A stretch of DNA of 14,837 nt. Origin: Bacteroidota bacterium (GTDB taxonomy: Bacteria; Bacteroidota; Ignavibacteria; Palsa-1295). Below, one piece after another: positions 7,297-13,671 of this stretch (position 1 is the stretch's first letter; every line of letters starts with the position of its first letter). A program made the translations under genes and the position numbers. A model generated the notes under the pieces. That model was not told the origin of the DNA, ran no database searches, and worked only from the letters and a program-made list of their open reading frames with translations. The DNA is taken from positions 1 to 14,837 of the forward strand of contig JANYDV010000244.1 of the NCBI GenBank assembly GCA_025363505.1, read 5' to 3'.

Positions 7297-9480
7297 ATGA
7301 ATGCTCTTAAAACAACAATAGTGTTTTTTGTCATAGCGTGCCTCATCGTAATGTCTCAGCCTTCTACGCTTTTTGCTAAGAGCAGTGTGGGGCAGTTTCA
7401 ACCCATCGAAATTCCTATCCCTCATTCACAGCAAGGTATAACGAATGTTTGGGACGATGTCACTGTCGTTGGGTTATTGAAAGCACCGAATGGCAGCGCT
7501 GTCAATGTTAATGGATTTTATCATTCCAGTAATTTGTGGATGGTTCGTTTTGCGCCGGATCAAATTGGAATCTGGAAATATCAACTTAGCCTTAGTGATA
7601 AAAACGGGGTGATTCAAATCATCGATTCTTTCGAATGTACGCAATCGAATGAGCAAGGCTTTATCCGTTTACATCCATCAAACCCAAAGCAATGGATATA
7701 CTCCGGAACCGGAAATCTCTTTACATCTGTCGGGTTCGGTGATTGTATGGGTGATAAACGTGATTCGATACTCGCCGATGGTGATTTGCTTGACGGTGGC
7801 TTTCGCCCGAAAGGTTACCACGAGGGGATCGAATGGATATTGCCGTATAGTCAATATCTAATTTCTTACGGAGATGTGGCAGGATTCAATTTGTATCGAT
7901 ATAGCGACGCCAATTGCGCATATGGAATGGTCAAACAAATTTCGGCTTCCGGTAATGTGTATGATTCTCTTCACACGCTCTGGACAGATACACTATTTAC
8001 AGCACTACGTCAGCACGGATTTCGAATCTATATGACGATATTGAATGGTTCTGTCGGGAGTTCTTCCGATCAGGCATCGATTGCTTCGGTCGAGCGGTAT
8101 GCTCAGTATTGTATTGACCGTTACGGAAGTCTTGTTGATTTTTGGGAGCTGACAAATGAATCAACGCCTGATTCACTATGGATCAGTAAGGTTGCTACCT
8201 ATATTCACGACCATGATCCCTATCATCATTTAGTCTCGGTTAGTTGGGAAAGACCATCACATCCGGCAATTGATATAATTTCCCCGCATTGGTATGGAAG
8301 GGAGAGTGTGAATACTTCTGACCAGACTACGGCAGACCAGATCAACCAGTATCGACAAATAGATAAGCCGGTGATTTTCGGCGAACAAGGAGAAGGTGGT
8401 TGGGACTCACTTTCATCAATGCGTATGCGAGGTCGAATTTGGTCGTCAATCTTCAATGAAAGTATTCTCGTCTTTTGGAACTCCACTTTTGCAAAAGATT
8501 GCCCGTGCAATCAATACTTGGGGTGGGAAGAACGCCGATATACGAAGGTCTTGATGAACTTTGCCAAACTCTTAGATTCCGGTGTCCGGAGAATGACTCC
8601 TGTATCAATCAATGGCGGATACAAAGTCTGGGGGCTCCGATCATCGAAACTTCAAGCACTGTACATCCGAAACGATAATAATGTATATACCAAGAACAAT
8701 CTTCCATCAGTTCCAGTCGATGTTCCTGCTGATGGTGAGGCAATTTGGTATGATGTTCATACCGGTGATATTCTTCAAAGGCAGTCTGTCAAAGCAGGTG
8801 CCCATATTTTGATTCCTCCCGCATTCCAAACGGACATTGCATTTTTAGCCGGAGCAATTACAGCCCCTGATACGGATTCACTTTTCAGAATAGATATTAA
8901 CCCACGAACGGAAGTATTATTAAACACTCCAATAAATACTCCACAAACATTCTCACTTCTGATTACAAACACCGGGAAAGATCCGATTACATTAATTAAA
9001 AATTGGGTGTACGCTCCTTCAAAATTATTAACTCTTTCGGTAAGTACTCCATTTCCTATTACCTTGAGTCCTTCAGAAAGTAGGATGATAACTGTCGGTT
9101 ATACAATGAGGGATACCGGAGCGGCGGCTGTCGTACTTTCATTTTTACAAAGCTCATCGCCATCATGGGAGAACGTTGCTATCTCTGCAACGGGCGCACC
9201 AAAATCAGAAGTAAAGAAGAGTAATATTGAGGATCAAGATGTTCAAGTGTTTCCCGACCCGGTAAAGAACTTGTTGAACATCGAATGGGCTGCTATAAAT
9301 ACCGATGATATAACACTTCAAATCTACAACTTGCAAGGGATAAAAATATTAGAACAAACTGTAAAAAATACACAACAAATGACGCTTGATCTAAGCAAAA
9401 TTACAAATGGTGTGTATCAGCTCATCGGTACAAAAGCGAATAAAATACTTTTCACAAAAAAAGTTGTGGTCGGGCATTAG
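7297..9480 (+). CDS. Secreted GH5-like (clan A) glycoside hydrolase with DUF5060-type N-domain and T9SS tail
   Basis: The ATG at 7297 begins a signal peptide (MNALKTTIVFFVIACLIV...LFAK). A TTG five codons upstream is less likely. The 727-residue protein has an N-terminal beta-sandwich resembling DUF5060 (about 36-115; GFYHSSNLWMVRFAP then GIWKYQLSLSD), a TIM-barrel (~130-430), a beta-rich linker domain (~440-635) and a T9SS sorting domain (~645-727, starting VFPDPVKNLLNI). Clan-A catalytic features are visible: WELTNE with N287-E288 as acid/base, H331 and Y333 in SPHWYG, and FGEQG with E363 as nucleophile. Proteins of this architecture act on beta-linked polysaccharides, but the substrate cannot be read here. 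The sorting domain belongs to a different subtype from the two YPNP ones upstream. It is separated from them by a terminator, so it is probably a separate transcription unit. Confidence 0.85.
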   Translation: MNALKTTIVFFVIACLIVMSQPSTLFAKSSVGQFQPIEIPIPHSQQGITNVWDDVTVVGLLKAPNGSAVNVNGFYHSSNLWMVRFAPDQIGIWKYQLSLSDKNGVIQIIDSFECTQSNEQGFIRLHPSNPKQWIYSGTGNLFTSVGFGDCMGDKRDSILADGDLLDGGFRPKGYHEGIEWILPYSQYLISYGDVAGFNLYRYSDANCAYGMVKQISASGNVYDSLHTLWTDTLFTALRQHGFRIYMTILNGSVGSSSDQASIASVERYAQYCIDRYGSLVDFWELTNESTPDSLWISKVATYIHDHDPYHHLVSVSWERPSHPAIDIISPHWYGRESVNTSDQTTADQINQYRQIDKPVIFGEQGEGGWDSLSSMRMRGRIWSSIFNESILVFWNSTFAKDCPCNQYLGWEERRYTKVLMNFAKLLDSGVRRMTPVSINGGYKVWGLRSSKLQALYIRNDNNVYTKNNLPSVPVDVPADGEAIWYDVHTGDILQRQSVKAGAHILIPPAFQTDIAFLAGAITAPDTDSLFRIDINPRTEVLLNTPINTPQTFSLLITNTGKDPITLIKNWVYAPSKLLTLSVSTPFPITLSPSESRMITVGYTMRDTGAAAVVLSFLQSSSPSWENVAISATGAPKSEVKKSNIEDQDVQVFPDPVKNLLNIEWAAINTDDITLQIYNLQGIKILEQTVKNTQQMTLDLSKITNGVYQLIGTKANKILFTKKVVVGH

Positions 9481-9622
9481 AGTTAAGTTGAAAACTTTGA
9501 AATGAGTGTATGAATATATAGACTAACAAGTTCCAATTCCACTTTCCATCGAGGATCATACAGATACATTTTTGTAACCTTTTGGGGGGTCAAGGGTTCT
9601 TTTGTATATCGCAATAAATTTT

Positions 9623-10150
9623 ATGAAGTATTTCATCATTTCTCTTTGGGCTCCTGCCACACGAAGCGGTTGCGCAGCCCCCAAACCCACCTACAGGATG
9701 GGAGTTTGTTTAGAGTCTCGATTCACTCAATATCTTTGATTTCTATGCTTCAGGCGATACTATTTTCATCCAAGGGAATGATGCACATGAAGCGATCAAC
9801 AGTCATTTTCAGATTGTGTCGGTTAATGGAGGCAAAGACTGGGATTCGGTGAGACTTCCAAGACCCCTTTTTCATTGGGATACATATCCAAACGAGGCAA
9901 GACTTTGTTTAATAAACTATGTAAAAAATCAACTCGTGTTTTATACCGGTGCTGACGGAAAACATTTCGATTCCGTAATCATCGCAGCTGATACTACCGG
10001 TGAGTTAGGACAGTTTGACAAGTTTTTTATTGATCCCTTTGACCAAGCTCATTGGTTGTAATATTTGTTTTTGGGGAGACGGGTACTTTCCTGACATCTG
10101 AACAATATTACTTCCATAACAACAGCATATTTAACATTGCTTATTTTTGA
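9623..10150 (+). pseudogene. Decayed secreted-protein gene (signal peptide plus sialidase/YCF48-like segment), three lesions
   Basis: Joining frames restores a sensible exported protein. ATG 9623 reads MKYFIISL. A one-base shift near 9645-9650 then gives FGLLPHEAVAQPPNPPTGWEFV, completing a signal peptide. An in-frame TAG follows at 9711-9713. The same frame continues as SLDSLNIFDFYASGDTIFI...VNGGKDWDSVRLP...FFIDPFDQAHWL to TAA at 10059-10061. Shifting frame again at about 10056 recovers VIFVFGETGTFLTSEQYYF and reaches TGA at 10148-10150. The GGKDWDSV and HWL-type strands recall secreted sialidase/YCF48-like beta-propeller proteins with T9SS tails; here no sorting domain remains. It lies between the intact glycoside hydrolase gene and an integrase remnant. 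Three independent lesions make sequencing error unlikely, though one lesion alone could be an error. The original function is unknown. Confidence 0.72.
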
Positions 10151-10247
10151 CGAATGGCAACAATTATGAGAAAAAAGAGAGGTGAAATATAAAACAGATT
10201 GGTATGTGGAGCGAACCACTGCTTTTCACGAATTACGGTTTCAATTT

Positions 10248-10263
10248 GCTCCTAAATAGGAGC
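10248..10263. repeat. Short hairpin in the pseudogene-integrase gap
   Basis: GCTCCT (10248-10253) and AGGAGC (10258-10263) pair around AAAT. No convincing T-run follows on either strand. It lies in the 166-base gap (10151-10316) that otherwise shows no gene. It may be a weak terminator for the convergent pair or an element boundary structure. Confidence 0.3.
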
Positions 10264-10316
10264 CATTTGCTTTTCGCTTACACTACCCAATTATTTTATT
10301 ACTTCAACGAAAATAT

Positions 10317-10898
10317 TCATAGCCCTTGACTAATTTGGATTTTTGGTAACCTGTTAATAGCATTCTCTTTTGCCTTGTCCACTAGGTTGACGTATAACTG
10401 AGTGTTTCTCACATCTTTTTGATCTAGAAGTTTTCCAACTGTATATAAATCTTCACCATTTGTGAGAGATAGAGTTGCAAACGTTCTTCTAGATACGTGG
10501 AAAGAAACGTGTTTAGATAACTTTGAGCGAATACTCCAGTCATTCATTGTTTTCCACGTTTTCCAGTCCTCTTCAGGAAGATGAAATAGTTTACTTTCCG
10601 GATTCTTAGTAGCACCGATTATTTCCTGTGCTAAGGGATGGATTTTTGAGCGAAAACTACTGCCTGTTTTCTTTACAATAATCTCAAAGTTATTTCCTTC
10701 GATGTTGCTCCAGACCAGTCTCTTAACATCGGAGAGTCTTAATCCCGTGTAACAGGCGAACAAGAACGCTCTCTTTACTTCAGCATCTGAACAGGGCGTA
10801 TTTGCAAGTTGCTGTAACTCTTCGAAGGTAAGAAATGGACGCTTCACTTTTCCTGGTTTCAGTGCTGAAACACACGGGAAAGTTTTCCACGTGACCAA
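10317..10898 (-). CDS. 5'-truncated tyrosine recombinase (phage-type integrase) catalytic domain, probable remnant
   Basis: The 193 readable residues cover only the C-terminal catalytic domain of a Bacteroidota-type tyrosine recombinase, which normally has about 400 residues. Visible catalytic positions are R54 (TGLRLSD), K77 (VKKTGS), H134-x-x-R137 (FHVSRRTFAT) and the nucleophile Y169 (NTQLYVNL). The second histidine, expected in LGH nine residues before the tyrosine, is Q160 (LLDQKD). The SAM-like core-binding and arm-binding domains are missing: the frame opens just after an upstream TAA and the only start in reach is TTG at 10898, with no Shine-Dalgarno. Inactivity is therefore likely. 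Its 5' side faces a tRNA 3' fragment 123 bases away, the usual int-att arrangement. Family assignment is firm; treating it as a remnant is inference. Confidence 0.8.
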   Translation of the reverse strand: MVTWKTFPCVSALKPGKVKRPFLTFEELQQLANTPCSDAEVKRAFLFACYTGLRLSDVKRLVWSNIEGNNFEIIVKKTGSSFRSKIHPLAQEIIGATKNPESKLFHLPEEDWKTWKTMNDWSIRSKLSKHVSFHVSRRTFATLSLTNGEDLYTVGKLLDQKDVRNTQLYVNLVDKAKENAINRLPKIQISQGL

Positions 10899-10907
10899 AA
10901 CGTGACC
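10889..10907. repeat. Direct repeat ACGTGACC x2 at integrase truncation
   Basis: ACGTGACC occurs at 10889-10896 and 10900-10907, an 11-base period, exactly over the first codons of the truncated integrase. This may be an arm-type binding site for the recombinase or the scar of the deletion that removed the N-terminal domains. Confidence 0.35.
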
Positions 10908-11020
10908 ATAAAAAGGTAAACAATAGGAATAAACAAGTTATCAAAAATATGAAAAACCTTGATAAATAAGGCTTTTAGGTCTACTTGGTATCCTTTTGTT
11001 TTCCCATTTTATACCTTATG

Positions 11021-11049
11021 CTTTCCAGGTTCGAGTCCTGGCGAGGCAA
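11021..11049 (+). other. 3' tRNA fragment, candidate attachment (att) site
   Basis: CCAGG-TTCGAGT-CCTGG (11025-11041) is a perfect T-arm with the conserved TTCGAnT loop. It is followed by CGAGGCA (11042-11048), a 7-base acceptor 3' strand, and A11049 as discriminator. The matching 5' acceptor strand (TGCCTCG), D-arm and anticodon arm are absent from the preceding ~100 bases, so this is a fragment and not a gene. Tyrosine recombinases commonly insert into tRNA 3' ends and leave such a displaced end. The truncated integrase lies just to the left and a terminator lies 16 bases to the right. The tRNA identity cannot be told without the anticodon. Confidence 0.68.
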
Positions 11050-11065
11050 CTAAAAGATAAATGTC

Positions 11066-11117
11066 AAATAATAAAAAACCCTTAAAACATTTTTGTTTTG
11101 AGGGTTTTTTATTATTT
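11066..11117 (+). terminator. Very strong bidirectional terminator
   Basis: AAATAATAAAAAACCCT (11066-11082) pairs perfectly over 17 bp with AGGGTTTTTTATTATTT (11101-11117). A further T-G pair and five A/T-rich pairs (11084-11088 with 11095-11099) give a ~23-bp stem and 6-base loop. It follows the tRNA fragment on plus and, on minus, lies just after the stop of the gene ending at 11126, so it can serve both. Confidence 0.92.
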
Positions 11118-11125
11118 ACTTTTTC

Positions 11126-12505
11126 TTACCACCTATATTGAACTGTCACCGCTGGTGGTATGTAGGCGTTGGTTGAATTTGAATGTTGGGGAAGAAGTGA
11201 GCCCATTAGTGCACCCGGGTTGACATTCATTTTCCATCCGGAGCTGATGTCATCCCCTGATCCTTTCCCAATTGTATTGATCATTATCGCAAAACCAGCC
11301 GCAGTGCCAATGATTGATGGAATGGAAAAAGCCCAAGTACTTTCAAAATTATTATTCTTGTAGAGGGCGATATACGCTACGCCCGTCCCGATTAACCAAC
11401 CCGCTGATGTACCTAGAATCACGTCATTTCCTTCAGAAGTCGAGTAGTGTTTCCCTCGCATCAATGTATGTGCCAGCAGAATACCGCCGATGTTTCCTGC
11501 CATTGCGGATAATGCTAATCCACTCCGTGAGAGAGAGTTAAAGTCCGTATTTCCTAAAAAGGAGGCGTAGAGGAGACCCGAAATATATGGTCCGTATATT
11601 CCTGCGGTCAACACAACCGAAGCACTTCCTCGCGAATATCTGTGGTTATTCGTTAAGAGTGTGCCCGCATAGAATCCGCCTGCCGATCCAATAAGTGTGA
11701 GCCCTGCGATATAAGATCCCGATGGATCAGTACTATTAATCATAGTTGCTAAGCCTGCCCCTTGCATTGCCCCAAATAAACCGCCATATCGAATAATATC
11801 GGCGGTGCCTTCTGACATATTGTTTTTACGTGCTACGTAGTATCCAATTCCTGTTTCTGCAATTGCTGTTAATGCAGAAATTGCAAATATTTCTTTTCCG
11901 GGATTTCCATTGGTAGCCAGAAGATCGAGCAATGCCCCATGACCCAAACCTAAGAATGATCCGCCTAAGGCAAGCGATGACTGTCCATCTGTCATTGGGG
12001 CATTCTTTGTCAGGACGTACGGAACGAGATATCCAAGTCCGCCGACTACTAACGTAATTCCTGTACCGGCACCAGCATCGGGTGATGATAGTGAAGTAAT
12101 AAAAAGTGGGACATACACAAACACAGATAATGAGGTTTGCCAGATTAAAAATTTCGAGCGTGAACTTTGGTCAAGTAAAATAGATGGGGATCGTTCGTAA
12201 ACAGCGGCAGAAAATTTTCTTTGAAGTGCAAGAACGTCTTGCGGTGTCTGCTGTTCGCGATTGCGAGTGAGTTTACCGTCTTCCAATAATGAGCTTATTT
12301 CGAGAATATAAGCACTATCACTTTGCTTCAACAGTCTTGCTTCAAAAAAACGGGGGTAATTTGGAAATAGTTGAAGGTGGTGTTCCATCTCCGAGGTTAT
12401 TACCTCAATCTTCCCGCTTGAGTCGAACGGAATCTGTACTTCTTGCGCGAAGAGTTTGCAAGTAAAAAGAAGGGAGAAAACGCCGAGAGTAATGATTTTT
12501 TTCAT
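11126..12505 (-). CDS. Gly-rich repeat membrane protein of unknown function
   Basis: The ATG at 12505 starts a signal peptide (MKKIITLGVFSLLF...LFAQ); the earlier in-frame ATG at 12529 would precede the likely promoter box. The 459-residue product has a soluble segment (22-115), then four full and one partial copies of a ~40-60-residue Gly/Ala-rich hydrophobic module at about 155-195, 215-252, 270-312, 334-378 and 398-417. Each copy has a GG/AG-x3-hydrophobic stretch, a polar turn (for example NNHRYSRGSAS or RGKHYSTSEGND) and a second Gly-rich hydrophobic stretch. The chain ends in VTVQYRW, a terminal aromatic that could suit an outer-membrane protein, but the modules look more like helical hairpins than beta strands. 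I recognise no family and assign no function. It stands alone, ending at the 11066-11117 terminator. Confidence 0.75.
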   Translation of the reverse strand: MKKIITLGVFSLLFTCKLFAQEVQIPFDSSGKIEVITSEMEHHLQLFPNYPRFFEARLLKQSDSAYILEISSLLEDGKLTRNREQQTPQDVLALQRKFSAAVYERSPSILLDQSSRSKFLIWQTSLSVFVYVPLFITSLSSPDAGAGTGITLVVGGLGYLVPYVLTKNAPMTDGQSSLALGGSFLGLGHGALLDLLATNGNPGKEIFAISALTAIAETGIGYYVARKNNMSEGTADIIRYGGLFGAMQGAGLATMINSTDPSGSYIAGLTLIGSAGGFYAGTLLTNNHRYSRGSASVVLTAGIYGPYISGLLYASFLGNTDFNSLSRSGLALSAMAGNIGGILLAHTLMRGKHYSTSEGNDVILGTSAGWLIGTGVAYIALYKNNNFESTWAFSIPSIIGTAAGFAIMINTIGKGSGDDISSGWKMNVNPGALMGSLLPQHSNSTNAYIPPAVTVQYRW

Positions 12506-12509
12506 TGCA

Positions 12510-12545
12510 CAAATATACCACAAAACCATAAATTTAAGACAAAAA
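12510..12545 (-). promoter_or_regulatory. Candidate promoter, perfect -7 box TATATTTG, possibly leaderless
   Basis: On the minus strand TATATTTG (12517 to 12510) matches the Bacteroidota -7 consensus TAnnTTTG exactly. TTTTTG (12545 to 12540) lies 22 bases upstream as a -33 candidate. Only four bases separate the -7 box from the ATG at 12505, so transcription would begin at or next to the start codon. Confidence 0.45.
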
Positions 12546-12557
12546 CCATAAAATTAA
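12520..12557. repeat. Tandem near-identical direct repeat in promoter region
   Basis: ACAAAACCATAAATTTAA (12520-12537) and ACAAAAACCATAAAATTAA (12539-12557) are adjacent near-copies with a 19-base period, overlapping the -33 region of the 12505 gene. This could be a paired regulator site or slippage duplication. Confidence 0.45.
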
Positions 12558-12630
12558 AATACCGTATAGATTTTATCAACTTGTACTTCTCCCCACAATT
12601 CAACATTCTTTTTCTTTTTTTGCATTCGAC

Positions 12631-12661
12631 TTGCATTTTGTGTTTTTATTTCGTACATTTA
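12631..12661 (+). promoter_or_regulatory. Candidate promoter for the peptidase-MA-like gene
   Basis: TTG (12631-12633), 20 bases, then TACATTTA (12654-12661) resembles the -33/-7 pair of Bacteroidota, 62 bases before the start codon at 12724. The same box precedes the gene at 7297. Confidence 0.35.
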
Positions 12662-12723
12662 AGTAGATTAAAATGTGTCGAAATCGAGATAAGGAATCAC
12701 ACAATTTGTAAAGGGGGATTACT

Positions 12724-13671
12724 ATGGAACAAATGGCGAGTATTACCGGCTCACAGACTTCAGTTTCTTCATCATTTCCTACAGACTTACAACCCGTTTT
12801 ATTATACCCTCCGGTTGTCCCAGCCTCCACCGGGACAATTCCACTAAAAGAGCGACCACTTGTTTCGATCAACGATACCGAACTTCGCGCACGAGTTCAA
12901 TGGGGCAGTCTTGCATCTGAACATTTTACTGTGTATTTTGATCGGATCTGCTATCATGAAATGGAAGCGGCGTCGCTTGCCAATATTCTTGAAGATACAT
13001 ATCGAGCTGTGACGGCGCTTACTCATGAAGGGTTTCAAGATCGGGTGCCTGTCTATCTGTGTGATCTTCGTAGTCCGGCAATTTTAGGGCGAACCACAAA
13101 AACACATTTTAATATTGCTGATCGCTCGATCTATATTGTTCGTTCAGTTTCTGATGCCGCAGAAGCAGAGTTGATAGCGATGGTCGTACATTCCACCAGA
13201 TTTGGAATGTATCTTCGACATTATGGTATTTCTCCGGGCTGGGCAATGCTTGAAGATGCGTTTGCAACATTCATTACCGAACGTCTGGCGCACAATCGCA
13301 TAAGCCATCCGTTTTTTGGCGCAGAGCCTGATGTCATTGCCGCATATTTGAAAAGCCAAACATTTTTACCGATGCTGAGTTATGCTTGGCAAAGCCCGAT
13401 GTTCTCTTCTGAACTTGAACGGAAAGTTATCGCCGGTGCATTTTTATTGTTTCTTGGGAATACGACTTCCGATGATACGGTCGTTGCATTTTCAAAGTGT
13501 GATGATGATGTTACTTCTCACACATTCGAAACATATTTTGGGAAGTCATTAGAATCACTCGAAAGCGCGTGGACATCGCACCTTCCGAAATCCTTATTGA
13601 GTTATACTGATGCTGAAAAACAGGAAATGATTGCGCGTTGGAATAATGTAATGTCACGAACGCATCGCTAA
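12724..13671 (+). CDS. Peptidase-MA-like (gluzincin-fold) protein with degenerate active site
   Basis: The start at 12724 is fixed by a strong Shine-Dalgarno AAGGGGG (12711-12717), 6 bases upstream. The 315-residue product has a Ser/Pro-rich N-terminus (1-45) and no signal peptide. The rest follows the order of peptidase-MA-like proteins: WGSLASEHFTVYF (60-72), a helix-strand region, VVHSTRFGMYLRHYG (154-168), PGWAMLEDAFATFI (171-184), GAFLLFL (238-244) and FETYFGKSLESLESAWTSHL (268-287). In the family the zinc site is HExxH plus a downstream glutamate in (E/D)G-x-A. Here HExxH reads H156-S-T-R-F160, so the catalytic glutamate and second histidine are lost while H156 and E177 remain. It is probably a non-catalytic, cytoplasmic relative. 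It converges on the RsmB gene with overlapping stop codons. Confidence 0.7.
   Translation: MEQMASITGSQTSVSSSFPTDLQPVLLYPPVVPASTGTIPLKERPLVSINDTELRARVQWGSLASEHFTVYFDRICYHEMEAASLANILEDTYRAVTALTHEGFQDRVPVYLCDLRSPAILGRTTKTHFNIADRSIYIVRSVSDAAEAELIAMVVHSTRFGMYLRHYGISPGWAMLEDAFATFITERLAHNRISHPFFGAEPDVIAAYLKSQTFLPMLSYAWQSPMFSSELERKVIAGAFLLFLGNTTSDDTVVAFSKCDDDVTSHTFETYFGKSLESLESAWTSHLPKSLLSYTDAEKQEMIARWNNVMSRTHR

Noticed and set aside
8226..8510. 94-aa minus-strand open frame within the hydrolase gene
   Set aside because: Antisense shadow of the catalytic barrel, which has intact motifs on the plus strand.
10981..11050. Complete tRNA gene ending at 11049
   Set aside because: Only the T-arm and acceptor 3' strand are present; no TGCCTCG 5' strand, D-arm or anticodon arm can be found upstream.
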